From Bacillus sp. SA1-12 (lineage in GTDB: Bacteria > Bacillota > Bacilli > Bacillales > Bacillaceae), in contig NZ_LATZ01000001.1 in NCBI RefSeq assembly GCF_000981385.1, positions 62,001-126,000 on the forward strand: a stretch of DNA of 64,000 nucleotides. The letters are read 5' to 3'. A program made the translations under genes and the position numbers. The notes beneath the pieces are model-generated. The model saw nothing but the letters and a program-made list of their open reading frames with translations. It ran no database searches and had not been told where the DNA came from. Shown piece by piece: positions 1 to 10,012 of this stretch. Position 1 is the stretch's first letter, and each line of letters starts with the position of its first letter.

Positions 1-25
1 TCATTAGTAAAACGTTCGTCCTGAT

Positions 26-56
26 GAAAAGAATGGTGTTATGACTACTACCATTC
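26..56 (-). terminator. weak terminator-like hairpin after the GH38 gene
   Basis: Downstream of the GH38 stop on the minus strand, GAATGGT (31-37) pairs with ACCATTC (50-56) over a 12-base loop. On the minus strand the stem is followed by TTTTC. The stem is short, so this is only a plausible terminator for the mng-like operon. Confidence 0.4.
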
Positions 57-58
57 AA

Positions 59-2665
59 CTAAAAAATGATAGTTCTTACTTGATTTTTCTTAATATCAAT
101 TGAAATTTCATTGTCTGCAATCTCTATTTTATTTATTGGCAGCTCATTTAAGTTAGCCAAAAAAGCAGCTGAAATCGTACGATTTAATTTAAATGAAGCC
201 GTTTTTTCTTTATTCGTTGGGTTGTAAAAACGCAATACAAATTGATCTTCCTTTTCAGATTTTTTTAACGTGCTTAATACCGTATCCGAATGTAGTTCCT
301 GTAAGAAGCTAAAGCTTAGCGGTGTTTTGATTTGGGCCTTATTTAGCTTCATTGCGTCATATGGAATTTTATTATATAGATGAATCGGTGTTAAATATTC
401 CTTCGCCATGCGGCCAATATTTGCCTTTTCTGTTGATTCTTCATGGGTGACGATGGCAAATTCGAATGATAGGTTGCCAAGCATCTGTGAATCAGGAGTC
501 GGTAGTTTTATCCCGGACGGACGACCTGGTCTTCTCAACAGCTCTTCCTTTCCTAATACCCCAACACTGCGGAACAGTGTAACAGCGATTGTGTCATAGT
601 TTTCGCCAATAATTTCAAATTCTCTTGTACTATTAGTTAAAACACCCACACCGTATTCGTCTGTTGATAACCCGACAAAGCTTAACATAGGGTAAATAGA
701 GTCTGGACGCTCATCCCAGCCTTCATCTTCCCACACATCCATCGCAGCATCATATACATCACGCTTAATTAAACCAAACTGGTTATCAGAAAACGAGAAG
801 GAAGATGCGATACCAGTTGGAATAAGAGCTCTTAACCGATGATCTTCAGCATGGTTAACAATATCAAATTTCACTTCAATAATTGGTTTATGATTAGCAA
901 TTGATAACTTTAGACGAATATCAATTGTGCTATTCATTTTTTGCTCTTTTCGATCTGTTAAATTAGCTGGTACCTCTAGTGTATATTTGATATCAATGGT
1001 AGCTGCATATTTATTTTGTTTCATTTCAACCTTTGCTTTTACCTTGTCACTATAGAGGATAGGATCATTTGGCAGTGGTGAAAAATCATACTCATCACCA
1101 TCATCACCGGAATTTTCAAGAAGCAGCACATTTTTAAATTCTTTATCAAGCTGCTTATTATATATATTTAAGGAGCCATTTGAATTAACTGTTATATTAT
1201 AGAAGTTAGTTTCAACAACGTCTTTTGAAACAATTGTATGGTTCAGCTCTTTTTGATCTTCTTTTACAAAATACGTTTTATAACCTAGAGAAGGAAGATG
1301 ATCCTCTAATTGAATGGTATATTTAATAAATGGATCATAATTTCCATAATGTACAATTTGACGATCAATTAATCCCGGATCTATGATTTCTTGAGCGATG
1401 ACCTCAAAATCAATGTTATTTCCAGCATCGTCAATTAAATGAAAGGATTTGAGCTTAGAAATAATGGATGTTGTAATAACCTCTTTACGTTCGTATGGAA
1501 GTAAATTAAAAGCTGCTACTCGATCGACATTTAATTCAGTATCCATTGAATCAACAATTTTACGCTTGTAAAATTTTATCAGTTCATCAACTTTTTCCTC
1601 GGCAATGAAGAAACGATTATAGATTTCTTGATGCACTTTATCTGAACAGCAGCAGCCAATACTATCATGAGCATGATTTTTCATGATCTCCTTCCAAATA
1701 AGCTCGATTAGCCCATGCGGATATTCAAAACCAAGACTGTATGCAATAGATGCCAGTGGTTCTAAAATATTGGTTATTTTATTTTCAATTCTTGTATTTG
1801 CTGCTTTAATGTCCATGCGAGTTGAAAAAATACTGCGGTGGACACGCATATATTTTCCATCTAAAAACTCACCCTGTAAGGCAGGCAGATTTTGCTTTTC
1901 TAGTTGATCAAAAACATCCTCATACTTGCTTAAAAAGAATTCCCGATCAGGATATAGCTTTTGAAGTTTTTCGATAATAGTAAAGATATTTTTTTGAATC
2001 GGCATTTGATCATGACCATTTGGTAATATGATATGTTCAGTGGTTGCACCGCGATCTAAAACAGGAAAATATTTATCCATCCGTTGTTTAAGCTTTTCTT
2101 CATCCTCCGGCAAATATTTTCCAATTGCATAACCTAATGGAAACAGCTGGACAAGCACTTTCGAGCCGTCGTCTGATTCCCAATAAAATTCTGTCTTATT
2201 TGTACCATGCCGTTCAGATGTCCCTCTCCAAAAAATGGAGTGTTTAATATCAAATCCATTTAAAATTTGCGGCATTTGCGCTGATTGTCCGAATGAATCA
2301 GGCAGGTAGCCAATTTTCATATAGCTTCCAAATTCTTCACTATCCTTTATTCCATATAATAGGTTCCTGACAATGGATTCGCCTCCGACAACCATTTCAT
2401 CTGTTTGGGTATACCAAGGCCCAATGATTAGCTTTCCAGCTTGGACAAGCTTTTTAATTCGTTCCCGATTCTTAGGCTTAACTGCAAAATAATCTTCTAA
2501 AATAGATGTTTGCCCGTCTAAAACATAATAGGGATAATCCGGGTTGTTTTCTAGCATCTCCATTATTTCTTCCATATTATTTACTAATAAAATTCTCGAT
2601 TCTTCTGTTGAGAAATACCATTCACGATCCCAATGCATATGTGGTACAATATGAACCTTTTTCAT
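59..2665 (-). CDS. mngB: GH38 alpha-mannosidase / mannosylglycerate hydrolase-like (MngB)
   Basis: A cytoplasmic glycoside hydrolase of family 38, expected to cleave an alpha-mannosyl (or 6-phospho-mannosyl) glycoside delivered by the adjacent PTS. The N-terminus carries the zinc-binding HMHWDREW segment (residues 9-16). GYLPDSFGQ (119-127) holds D123, the expected nucleophile. NHAHDSIGCC (330-339) supplies the distal zinc histidine. There is no signal peptide, which fits a PTS-linked intracellular enzyme. Length (868 aa) is normal for the MngB type. The start is set by AGGAGG five bases upstream of ATG. It is the last gene of an apparent operon with the EIIABC gene, 133 bp downstream of it. 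The fold is certain; the substrate (2-O-mannosylglycerate or another mannoside) is inferred from the gene pair. Confidence 0.88.
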   Translation of the reverse strand: MKKVHIVPHMHWDREWYFSTEESRILLVNNMEEIMEMLENNPDYPYYVLDGQTSILEDYFAVKPKNRERIKKLVQAGKLIIGPWYTQTDEMVVGGESIVRNLLYGIKDSEEFGSYMKIGYLPDSFGQSAQMPQILNGFDIKHSIFWRGTSERHGTNKTEFYWESDDGSKVLVQLFPLGYAIGKYLPEDEEKLKQRMDKYFPVLDRGATTEHIILPNGHDQMPIQKNIFTIIEKLQKLYPDREFFLSKYEDVFDQLEKQNLPALQGEFLDGKYMRVHRSIFSTRMDIKAANTRIENKITNILEPLASIAYSLGFEYPHGLIELIWKEIMKNHAHDSIGCCCSDKVHQEIYNRFFIAEEKVDELIKFYKRKIVDSMDTELNVDRVAAFNLLPYERKEVITTSIISKLKSFHLIDDAGNNIDFEVIAQEIIDPGLIDRQIVHYGNYDPFIKYTIQLEDHLPSLGYKTYFVKEDQKELNHTIVSKDVVETNFYNITVNSNGSLNIYNKQLDKEFKNVLLLENSGDDGDEYDFSPLPNDPILYSDKVKAKVEMKQNKYAATIDIKYTLEVPANLTDRKEQKMNSTIDIRLKLSIANHKPIIEVKFDIVNHAEDHRLRALIPTGIASSFSFSDNQFGLIKRDVYDAAMDVWEDEGWDERPDSIYPMLSFVGLSTDEYGVGVLTNSTREFEIIGENYDTIAVTLFRSVGVLGKEELLRRPGRPSGIKLPTPDSQMLGNLSFEFAIVTHEESTEKANIGRMAKEYLTPIHLYNKIPYDAMKLNKAQIKTPLSFSFLQELHSDTVLSTLKKSEKEDQFVLRFYNPTNKEKTASFKLNRTISAAFLANLNELPINKIEIADNEISIDIKKNQVRTIIF

Positions 2666-2720
2666 GTTGACCTCCTGTTGTTTTCGTATTGTTTACTTAA
2701 TAAATGAAGCAATTAAGAAG

Positions 2721-2765
2721 GAAAAGTACTAGGCAGCCAAGAATATGGCGCACGTAGTACTTTTC
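2721..2765. repeat. inverted repeat between PTS and GH38 genes
   Basis: GAAAAGTACTA (2721-2731) is the perfect reverse complement of TAGTACTTTTC (2755-2765), with a 23-base loop. It lies between the EIIABC and GH38 genes. It could be an mRNA processing or stability hairpin, or a partial terminator, that sets the PTS:hydrolase ratio. It is AT-rich and lacks a convincing U tract. Confidence 0.55.
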
Positions 2766-2798
2766 TCCTCTATCAGTTCCAGCAATTCTTCTAACTAG

Positions 2799-4742
2799 TT
2801 ATGCTGCCTTCTCTATACGGTCACGCTTCTCTTTTGCTAATTTCGCTTTACGTGTAATAATTAATAAAACCATGGATATGAATGCACCTATAAGAGCTGC
2901 ACCAAACCAAATACTTGCTGCAATTAACAATGGTTGTCCCTCTACTAAGGCAAGTGAGAAGATACCTGCTCCTGGAACCGACAGTCCGATATTGAAGTAC
3001 GCAACGATTGCACCAGTAACCGCAGAACCGGCAATTAGTGACGGAATGACACGGAAAGGATCATTCATCATAAACGGAATGGCTCCTTCAGTAATACCGG
3101 CTAAGCCTAACAACCATGTTTGCTTGCCTACCTCTTGCTCTTCCTTTGTAAAATATTTTTTCGCTACTATTGTAGCTCCCGTTACGGAAAAGGCTGAAAC
3201 CATTTTTACGGAAGCAAACGTTGCATAAGGAACAATATTACCACTAGCCATCGCTCCAATACAGAATGTATAAGCAGCTTTATTAACAGGGCCGCCTAAA
3301 TCAAATGAAACCATTGCTCCCAAAACGATTCCTAAAATGATTGCATTCGTCCCTGAAAGACCTTCAAGCCAGTGAACTAAACCTTCATTTAGAAATGCAA
3401 GCGGCTTTCCAACAACAAACAGCATAATTGAACCAACTACAAGTGTTCCGACAACCGGATAAACCCAGAAACTAATAAAGCCTGCAAATGTTCCTCTTGG
3501 CTTCACTTTATGTTTCAAAAATTTAAGGAAATAACCTGCTAAAATCCCTCCAAGCATACCACCTAGGAAACCGCTGCCAATCAGGTTAGCAGCAACCCCT
3601 GCTGCAAAGCCTGGTCCTAAAGCTGGTTTATCAGCTATGGAGTAAGCCATATATGCTGAAAGAATTGGCACCATTAAAGTCCCCAAAAGTGTTCCGCCCA
3701 ATTGCCTTAATAACCACAGCCATGAGCCTTCTTCTGCATACACATCCTGCAAGCCAAATGCTTGTGAAACAAGGACCGCGAATGCTAATGTCATACCACC
3801 AGCTACAATAACCGGAATGATATAAGAAATCCCTGTCAAAATAGAATCTTTGATTTCTGTTTTAAACGATTTTTTATCATGATCAATTTCTTCATCTGTA
3901 TTATTTTTTGAAGCAGTATACGCTTGCTTCGGGCTTTTTTCAGCTTTTTCTAATGCTTGTGTTAAGATCCCTTTTGCATTTTTAAGTGGTTGTGCAACAG
4001 TTGTTTTCACTTTAGGAAGATGAGAATACCTTTCTTCGTCTTTTACAGCCACATCGACGGCAAATATGACAGCATCTGCCTTAAGGAGCTGATTTTTTGT
4101 ATGACGATCTTCAATACCATTTGCTCCTTGCTTTTCAACAAAGACTTCTACACCTAATTCTTTTCCAGCCTTTACTAAAGCTTCTGCTGCCATATACGTG
4201 TGAGCGATTCCCGCCGGACAAGCAGTAATAGCTAAAACAGTTTTATCCGTGGTACTTGCTTCTTCACTCTTTTCTTCATTTTCATTTACATGATCTAATG
4301 CTTCAAATAGCGCTTCGTTTGAATTAGCTTTTAACAAACGATTTTTATATTCTTCATTTGATAATCTCGTTACAAATTCAGACAGTAATGAGAGATGTGT
4401 TGAGCCTGATTCATTTTCTGGTATTGCTAGCAAAATAACAAGTTCAACTTGATTATTCGGATCAATGCTCTCCCAATCTGATAATGGCTTTTGAAGTGTT
4501 GCAATCGCAAATGCGGCTTCTTTTACCGTAGCCGATTTGCCATGCGGAATAGCCAGGCCGCCTTCAAATCCAGTAGGAGATAAGCTTTCTCTATCCATAA
4601 CCGCATTATAAAAATCTTCTTCAGAATGTAATTTACCTTCTTCAGAAAGCTTTTTTATTAAAAATCTAATGGTTTCTTCTTTCGACTGAAAGCTCTGTTT
4701 TGTAAACAGTAATTGTGTCGATGTAAGAGTTTTCAACAACAT
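2799..4742 (-). CDS. mngA: PTS EIIABC, fructose/mannosylglycerate family
   Basis: A membrane sugar phosphotransferase permease that imports and phosphorylates its substrate using PEP-derived phosphate. Domain order is EIIA (about 1-150, phospho-acceptor H67 in AIPHGKS), then EIIB (about 165-265, phospho-acceptor C175 in the ITACPAGIAHT loop). An acidic linker follows, then a multi-spanning EIIC (about 295-635). The A-B-C order and 647-residue length match E. coli MngA and fructose EIIABC proteins. The start is supported by AAGGAGG. An RpiR regulator lies upstream and a GH38 hydrolase downstream, so a mannosylated substrate is more likely than plain fructose. The exact sugar cannot be read from sequence. 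Confidence 0.85.
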   Translation of the reverse strand: MLLKTLTSTQLLFTKQSFQSKEETIRFLIKKLSEEGKLHSEEDFYNAVMDRESLSPTGFEGGLAIPHGKSATVKEAAFAIATLQKPLSDWESIDPNNQVELVILLAIPENESGSTHLSLLSEFVTRLSNEEYKNRLLKANSNEALFEALDHVNENEEKSEEASTTDKTVLAITACPAGIAHTYMAAEALVKAGKELGVEVFVEKQGANGIEDRHTKNQLLKADAVIFAVDVAVKDEERYSHLPKVKTTVAQPLKNAKGILTQALEKAEKSPKQAYTASKNNTDEEIDHDKKSFKTEIKDSILTGISYIIPVIVAGGMTLAFAVLVSQAFGLQDVYAEEGSWLWLLRQLGGTLLGTLMVPILSAYMAYSIADKPALGPGFAAGVAANLIGSGFLGGMLGGILAGYFLKFLKHKVKPRGTFAGFISFWVYPVVGTLVVGSIMLFVVGKPLAFLNEGLVHWLEGLSGTNAIILGIVLGAMVSFDLGGPVNKAAYTFCIGAMASGNIVPYATFASVKMVSAFSVTGATIVAKKYFTKEEQEVGKQTWLLGLAGITEGAIPFMMNDPFRVIPSLIAGSAVTGAIVAYFNIGLSVPGAGIFSLALVEGQPLLIAASIWFGAALIGAFISMVLLIITRKAKLAKEKRDRIEKAA

Positions 4743-4797
4743 GTTCTAACCTCCTTGGCTTATTATGACCAACTGATGTGTTTATGTTAGCATAAAA

Positions 4798-4827
4798 AAA
4801 AATAAGAAGAGTTTTCTTCTTATTTTT
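4798..4827 (-). terminator. AT-rich terminator/attenuator hairpin
   Basis: AAAAATAAGAAGA (4798-4810) and TCTTCTTATTTTT (4815-4827) form a 13-bp perfect stem with a 4-base loop. On the minus strand it is followed by a run of T. It lies between rpiR and mngA. It either ends the regulator transcript or attenuates readthrough into mngA. Confidence 0.65.
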
Positions 4828-4843
4828 CCACGGCAAAGATGCT

Positions 4844-4857
4844 AGATAGCGTTTTCA
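4844..4857 (-). promoter_or_regulatory. cre-like CcpA site upstream of mngA
   Basis: AGATAGCGTTTTCA matches the cre consensus TGWNANCGNTNWCA at every position except the first. It lies in the rpiR-mngA gap, where CcpA binding could block initiation or elongation. This is consensus matching by eye only. Confidence 0.55.
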
Positions 4858-4873
4858 TGTGTATTTATACACA
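4858..4873. promoter_or_regulatory. 16-bp palindrome, candidate RpiR operator
   Basis: TGTGTATTTATACACA is a 7-2-7 perfect palindrome directly abutting the cre-like site and just after the rpiR stop. It could be the operator for the neighbouring RpiR-type regulator. No family consensus was applied. Confidence 0.4.
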
Positions 4874-4875
4874 AA

Positions 4876-5613
4876 TTATTCTGATATCTCCCAAAAATAT
4901 TCTGATAATCTTTGCAATATAATCATCATCGGTGTTTTATCTGTAACGTTGTATCCGTTAACATTCTTTCGAGGAGAGTAGCAATACAAATTAACATCGG
5001 TTATTTGCTGTAAAGAGTTTCGGTTAAAATGTGTAAGGGAAATCGTTTGTACTTCTCTTTCCTTTCCAAGCTGGGCCATTTCCAATACTTCCTTCGTTTC
5101 TCCTGATAAACTTAGAAAAAATACAACATCTTGTTTTTCAAGCTGGTTAATCCCGTACAGAATTTCGTGGCGATGGACATAATAATCTGCTTGTTTTCCA
5201 ACGATTCGCGTATTTTTTACCATCAGTTCACAAAAAGGCGCTGTATCTCCTACACCAAAAAAAATAATTCTTCTTGCACGTTGAAGCATTTTTGCAACAA
5301 TCGATATGATCTCCATATCAATTAGGGAAATGGTTTTATTAATAGTAAAATAAAAGCTATCTTCTTGTGTATTTACCGTCTTGTTAATTTCTTCTTTCAA
5401 ACTATTTTTTAACTGGGAGTAACCATCATATCCTAATTTTTTCGACAACCTTGTAATCGTATTAGGAACAGTATACAAAAGGGAAGCTAAGGCTTGAATT
5501 GAAATGGTTGTCACATCATTTTTATTTTGCATGATATATTCGACTATCTGATCGTCTGTGTCATTTAATTTATATTCATATTTTTGAACCCGTTCTGAAA
5601 AAAGCAAACACAT
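4876..5613 (-). CDS. RpiR/MurR-family transcriptional regulator
   Basis: A sugar-phosphate-responsive regulator. The N-terminal HTH_6 (about 10-75; VTTISIQALASLL and the following helix) is followed by a SIS phosphosugar-binding domain (about 95-235; FFGVGDTAPF and FFLSLSGETKEV are the typical SIS turns). I chose ATG at 5613 because AGAGGTGGT lies directly upstream. An in-frame TTG at 5640 has no usable ribosome site. It is transcribed in the same direction as mngA and mngB and probably controls them. The effector would be the phosphorylated imported sugar (inference). E. coli mng uses a GntR regulator, so this is a different regulatory solution. Confidence 0.85.
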   Translation of the reverse strand: MCLLFSERVQKYEYKLNDTDDQIVEYIMQNKNDVTTISIQALASLLYTVPNTITRLSKKLGYDGYSQLKNSLKEEINKTVNTQEDSFYFTINKTISLIDMEIISIVAKMLQRARRIIFFGVGDTAPFCELMVKNTRIVGKQADYYVHRHEILYGINQLEKQDVVFFLSLSGETKEVLEMAQLGKEREVQTISLTHFNRNSLQQITDVNLYCYSPRKNVNGYNVTDKTPMMIILQRLSEYFWEISE

Positions 5614-5696
5614 ACCACCTCTATTCGTTCCTTTTAACAAATTTCTTCTGAAATTATATCAAAATACAAGAACGTTAACCAAATACTTACCTCCAC

Positions 5697-5732
5697 ACAA
5701 AAAAAGGGTGACGAGTGTTTTTCGTCAACCCT
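5697..5732 (-). terminator. intrinsic terminator of araEGH
   Basis: On the minus strand AGGGTTGACGA (5732-5722) pairs with TCGTCACCCT (5714-5705), with one bulged base, followed by TTTTTTT. It lies just after the permease stop. Confidence 0.85.
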
Positions 5733-5748
5733 GTTTCCGTATTAGCAT

Positions 5749-6954
5749 TTATGAAGCTTTGTTTTTATTATATATATCAAATGCAACAGCTGCTAATAAT
5801 ACTAACCCTTTAATACCTTGCTGCCAGTCCACTCCTAATCCTAGCAGGGACATTCCGTTATTCATGATCCCCATTACCAGCCCGCCGATGATTGCTCCCG
5901 GAACAGTACCGATACCGCCATATGCAGATGCACCGCCGATAAAGCAAGCTGCAATCGCATCTAATTCAAACAAATTACCAGCCTTAGGTGTTGCTGCATT
6001 TAAACGTGCTGCAAATAGCAAGCCTGATAATGCTGAAAGAACACCCATATTGACAAATACCCAAAAAGTCATTCGTTTCGTTTTAATACCAGATAATTGT
6101 GCTGCTTTTTCATTACCGCCAATCGCATAAACATGACGTCCTGCTTTCGTCTTGTTTGTTACAAAAGTATAAATGACAATTAAAACTCCAAGTATGATTA
6201 AAATATTTGGAATTCCTTCATATGAAGCCAAAACATACGTAAAGACATTCAGCAACGCGATCATACCGATAAGTTTTAAGACAAACATGCCGCTTGCTTC
6301 AACATCAAAGTTGTATTTTACTTGAGTTCGTCTATTTTTCACCTGAGTGAAAATAATAATAACCGATAAAACAAGTCCAATAATAATCGTTAATAGATGA
6401 AGTGATCCGCCGCTCGATACATCAGGGATAAAACCTGAACTTATTTTTTGGAAAGATTCAGGGAATGGCGCTATTGATTTCCCCTCTAGAACGATCATGG
6501 TTAACCCTCTAAATAATAACATTCCTGCTAATGTTACGATAAACGCTGGAATTTTGACATATGCAACCCAAAATCCTTGCCAAGCACCAATAATGGCACC
6601 TACTAATAACGAGATAATAACTGCTAAGAATGTTGGCATTTCATAGTTTACCATCAGGATGGCAGATATTGCTCCTACAAATGCCGCGACCGAACCAACT
6701 GAGAGATCAATATGGCCGGTAATGATAACGAGCACCATTCCTATTGCTAAAACCAGGATATAACTATTTTGCAAAATAAGATTCGTAATATTTAAAGGTT
6801 GTAATAACAGACCGTTTGTTAAAATTTGAAACAGCACCATAATAAAAATAAGGGCAATGACCATGCTATATTGCCGCATATTATTTTGAATCATTGATTT
6901 GAATGCTGATTCTTTTTTCAAGCTAGTTTGATTATTTTGTATCTGTGTTTGCAT
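5749..6954 (-). CDS. araH: CUT2-type monosaccharide ABC permease (AraH)
   Basis: Inner-membrane permease of a ribose/xylose-type (CUT2) importer, 401 aa with about ten hydrophobic segments. The conserved GHIDLSVGSVAAF loop lies near residue 85. The large size and the central charged loop (about 205-220) match GguB/MmsB and Geobacillus AraH. The start follows AAGGAGG and lies 6 bp from the araG stop, so translation is probably coupled. Together with araG and araE it forms a complete importer. L-arabinose is the likely substrate because araPST and arabinosidases are adjacent, but GguAB-type systems also take xylose and galactose. Confidence 0.85.
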   Translation of the reverse strand: MQTQIQNNQTSLKKESAFKSMIQNNMRQYSMVIALIFIMVLFQILTNGLLLQPLNITNLILQNSYILVLAIGMVLVIITGHIDLSVGSVAAFVGAISAILMVNYEMPTFLAVIISLLVGAIIGAWQGFWVAYVKIPAFIVTLAGMLLFRGLTMIVLEGKSIAPFPESFQKISSGFIPDVSSGGSLHLLTIIIGLVLSVIIIFTQVKNRRTQVKYNFDVEASGMFVLKLIGMIALLNVFTYVLASYEGIPNILIILGVLIVIYTFVTNKTKAGRHVYAIGGNEKAAQLSGIKTKRMTFWVFVNMGVLSALSGLLFAARLNAATPKAGNLFELDAIAACFIGGASAYGGIGTVPGAIIGGLVMGIMNNGMSLLGLGVDWQQGIKGLVLLAAVAFDIYNKNKAS

Positions 6955-6960
6955 AATGAA

Positions 6961-8496
6961 CTACCTCCTTACCTTACTTTTGGTCATATACGTCATCAGT
7001 TTTTCTTGACTCGCTTCTTCTCTTGTTACCTCACCAGTGATGCTGCCTTCATTCATTACATAAATACGGTCACACATTCCAAGCAGCTCTGGAAGCTCTG
7101 AAGATATAATGAGGATTCCTTTGCCATCCATCGCTAAGTCATTAATAATCGAGTAAATTTCATATTTTGCCCCTACATCTATCCCCCGAGTCGGCTCATC
7201 AAGAATTAAAATATCAGGCTCTGAGAAAATCCATTTGCTTAAAACGATCTTTTGTTGATTTCCCCCACTTAGATTGCCTGCTTTTTGAAAGATGCTTGGT
7301 GTTTTAATTCTTAATTTTTTTCGGTATTCTTCCCCTACGATCATTTCTTTGTTTTTATCTAAAATCGCTTGCTTTGAAATTTTTTCTAAACTTGCCAGCG
7401 TGATGTTCTGTTTAATATCATCCATTAATATGAGACCGTTTCCTTTTCTGTCCTCAGAAACATAGGCCATTCCATGGTCGATTGCTGTTTTGACATCATG
7501 GAATTGAACGCCTTGTCCATCTTTGATGATTTCCCCGCTTATTTTTTTGCCATAAGATTTACCGAAGACACTCATCGCAAGTTCCGTTCGGCCAGCACCC
7601 ATCAGACCGGCAATCCCCACAATTTCACCTTTGCGGATATGAAGGTTCACATCATCAATCACTTTGCGATCTGAATGCAACGGGTGATACACATTCCAAT
7701 TTTTTATCTCAAAGAAGGTCTTGCCAATTTTAGGAGTTCGATCAGGATAGCGGTTTGTCAAATCCCTTCCGACCATTCCCTTAATAATGCGGTCCTCTGT
7801 TACATTGTCTTTCTTCATATCGAGTGTTTCAATTGTTTGGCCGTCGCGTAAAATCGTAATGGAATCTGCAACCTTTTCAATTTCATTTAATTTATGGGAG
7901 ATGATAATCGCAGACATTCCTTGCTTTTTAAACTCTAATAATAGATTTAATAGGTTCTCACTATCGTCTTCATTTAGAGAAGCTGTTGGTTCATCTAAGA
8001 TTAAGAGCTTTACTTTCTTTGACAGCGCTTTAGCAATTTCGACTAATTGCTGCTTTCCTACACCAATGGCATCGACCTTTGTATTTGGAGACTCTTTAAG
8101 ACCTACCTTTTCTAGAAGCTCCTTCGTCTTGATCGTAGTTAGATTCCAATTGATGACACCGTTGTTTGCAATTTCATTGCCTAGAAATATATTTTCAGCA
8201 ATTGATAATTCCGGTATAAGCGCAAGCTCCTGGTGAATGATGACAATCCCTAGTTCTTCACTTTGCTTAATATCCTTAAAGCTGCAAACTTGACCATTAA
8301 ACAAAATATCTCCGGTATAAGAGCCATATGGATAGACCCCGCTAAGCACCTTCATTAGCGTAGATTTTCCTGCCCCATTTTCACCGCATAAGGCATGGAT
8401 CTCTCCTTCCTTCACCTTTAAATTAACGTTTTCAAGAGCCTTTACACCTGGAAATTCCTTTGTTATCTTCCGCATTTCTAGTATTATGTTTGACAT
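6961..8496 (-). CDS. araG: CUT2 sugar ABC ATPase, duplicated (AraG)
   Basis: Cytoplasmic ATPase with two fused ABC domains (about 1-240 and 255-505), as in RbsA, XylG and GguA. The first domain shows Walker [10 protein letters not shown] (39-47) and Walker [10 protein letters not shown]. The second domain has LSGGNQQK and [15 protein letters not shown]. As is normal for this family, its Walker A region is degenerate ([10 protein letters not shown]). It energises arabinose import with AraH and AraE. The length of 511 aa is typical. Confidence 0.88.
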   Translation of the reverse strand: MSNIILEMRKITKEFPGVKALENVNLKVKEGEIHALCGENGAGKSTLMKVLSGVYPYGSYTGDILFNGQVCSFKDIKQSEELGIVIIHQELALIPELSIAENIFLGNEIANNGVINWNLTTIKTKELLEKVGLKESPNTKVDAIGVGKQQLVEIAKALSKKVKLLILDEPTASLNEDDSENLLNLLLEFKKQGMSAIIISHKLNEIEKVADSITILRDGQTIETLDMKKDNVTEDRIIKGMVGRDLTNRYPDRTPKIGKTFFEIKNWNVYHPLHSDRKVIDDVNLHIRKGEIVGIAGLMGAGRTELAMSVFGKSYGKKISGEIIKDGQGVQFHDVKTAIDHGMAYVSEDRKGNGLILMDDIKQNITLASLEKISKQAILDKNKEMIVGEEYRKKLRIKTPSIFQKAGNLSGGNQQKIVLSKWIFSEPDILILDEPTRGIDVGAKYEIYSIINDLAMDGKGILIISSELPELLGMCDRIYVMNEGSITGEVTREEASQEKLMTYMTKSKVRR

Positions 8497-8546
8497 TTTT
8501 TCACCACACCTACATTCGTCGTTTTAACTAGAATTCTAGAAATCCA

Positions 8547-9632
8547 TTATTTTTGTCCAAGCTGTTCTTTCGTATAGTAACCGCTGTCAACCAAGACAGA
8601 TTCATAGTTTGTTATATCAACAGAAACAGGGTTTAATAAATAAGCGGGTACGATTTTCTTGCCGTTATTGTACGTCTTCGTATCATTAACTTCAGCTTTT
8701 TCTCCATTTAATAAGGCATCCGCCATTTCAACAGCCTTTTTAGCCAGCTCGCGTGTATCTTTAAATACAGTTTGTGTTTGTCGTTTATTAATAATCGATT
8801 TGATAGAAGCAAGCTCAGCATCCTGGCCAGTTATGACCGGCATCGGTTTATCTTCACTTCCATAGCCTACACCTCTTAATGAGGAAATAACCCCAATACT
8901 TATCCCATCATATGGAGAAAGAACAGCATCCACTCGTTCTGAGGAATAATAGGCACTTAAGAGATTATCCATTCTTGATTGTGCCAGTGCTCCATCCCAT
9001 CTAAGTGTGGCACCTTGGTTAAACTTTGTCTGATTGCTTCGAACAACTAACTTTCCTGATTTGATATATGGCTCAAGGATTGACATCGCCCCATCAAAAA
9101 AGAAATAGGCATTATTGTCATCTGGAGATCCTGCAAATATCTCAATATTAAACGGACCTTCCTCTTCTTTTAGCCCTAATTTTTCTTCAATATACGTTCC
9201 TTGTAATACCCCTACCTGAAAGTTATCAAAGGTTGCATAGTAATCGACATATTCACTGTGCTGAATTAAACGGTCATAAGAGATTACCTTAATCCCTTGT
9301 TTATTTGCTCTTTCTAAAACACTTGTTAACCCTGAACGATCATCTATTGGCGCGATAACTAATACATCAACACCCTTTGTAATCATGTTTTCAATTTGTG
9401 CCGTTTGGTTTTCAATGATATCTTCTGCATATTGTAAATCTGTTTTATATCCCAGCTCCTCAAAAAGCTTTTTCATATTTTGGCCATCATTCACCCATCT
9501 TTCAGATGATTTTGTTGGCATTGATATCCCGATAAAACCTTTAGACTCTCCACTCGTCTCTTTGACACCACATCCGGCCAAAGCAACTACCAGTACGATT
9601 AAAAGAAAAAGTGTAAACGATTTCCTTTTCAT
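8547..9632 (-). CDS. araE: sugar-binding lipoprotein of CUT2 importer (AraE)
   Basis: Extracytoplasmic solute-binding lipoprotein. A hydrophobic signal (residues 5-20) ends in lipobox LAGC with the lipidated C21. A Peripla_BP_4-type sugar-binding fold follows, of the ChvE/XylF kind. AAAGGGGGA precedes the ATG. It is the first gene of araE-araG-araH, and a 50-bp gap to araG keeps it in one transcript. In Geobacillus stearothermophilus the equivalent operon is activated by AraT in response to extracellular arabinose. The nearby araPST suggests the same here (inference). A cre-like element lies about 130 bp upstream. Confidence 0.85.
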   Translation of the reverse strand: MKRKSFTLFLLIVLVVALAGCGVKETSGESKGFIGISMPTKSSERWVNDGQNMKKLFEELGYKTDLQYAEDIIENQTAQIENMITKGVDVLVIAPIDDRSGLTSVLERANKQGIKVISYDRLIQHSEYVDYYATFDNFQVGVLQGTYIEEKLGLKEEEGPFNIEIFAGSPDDNNAYFFFDGAMSILEPYIKSGKLVVRSNQTKFNQGATLRWDGALAQSRMDNLLSAYYSSERVDAVLSPYDGISIGVISSLRGVGYGSEDKPMPVITGQDAELASIKSIINKRQTQTVFKDTRELAKKAVEMADALLNGEKAEVNDTKTYNNGKKIVPAYLLNPVSVDITNYESVLVDSGYYTKEQLGQK

Positions 9633-9760
9633 CTAGTTGTCCCCCTTTCTTATTTCTCACATGGCCAATTCAATTAAGGAATTAGTACTAAAAATATAAC
9701 ACTATAAAAAAAAACCGTCTTTTTAATAAAACAACTATTTTTATAAAAATTTAACTTAAT

Positions 9761-9774
9761 TTAAACCGCTTACA
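9761..9774 (-). promoter_or_regulatory. cre-like CcpA site upstream of araE
   Basis: On the minus strand TGTAAGCGGTTTAA matches TGWNANCGNTNWCA at 13 of 14 positions. It is 129 bp upstream of the araE start, so catabolite repression of arabinose import is likely. Confidence 0.55.
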
Positions 9775-9779
9775 TCAAA

Positions 9780-9918
9780 AAGCGGAAGAGCCTTGCTCAG
9801 CGACGTAGAAAAAAGAGCACTCCGTATGAGATAAAGGAAAGAGCGTAAGCGATTCGATGTTGACTTAGCGTAAGGAGGGGGAAGTTCATTAGTCGCTAGG
9901 CGCCGGAGCTAGACACCA
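9780..9918. repeat. dispersed Bacillus-type intergenic repeat (degenerate copy)
   Basis: This GC-richer, non-coding block contains the segments GCCTTGCTCAGCGACG, GCGTAAGCGATTCGATG and TAGTCGCTAGGCGCCGGAGC. I recognise these as pieces of a dispersed intergenic element common in Bacillaceae genomes. A shorter relative (GGGGCTAGGCGCAGTAGCTGG) occurs near 36325. No coding frame is evident. Its base composition differs from its AT-rich surroundings. Confidence 0.5.
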
Positions 9919-9930
9919 AAGCTAAAATGA

Positions 9931-9996
9931 AAAAAAGTCTGCCCCTCAACCACAATGTAGAGAGCTTCTATACATCATGGTTTGTAGAGGGCAGAC
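9931..9996 (-). terminator. terminator of the kinase gene
   Basis: On the minus strand GTCTGCCCTC (9996-9987) pairs with GAGGGGCAGAC (9947-9937), followed by TTTTTT. The long loop folds a second helix (AACCA.../...TGGTT). It ends the riboswitch-kinase transcript. Confidence 0.85.
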
Positions 9997-10012
9997 CCTT
10001 TTAACTTTTAAA

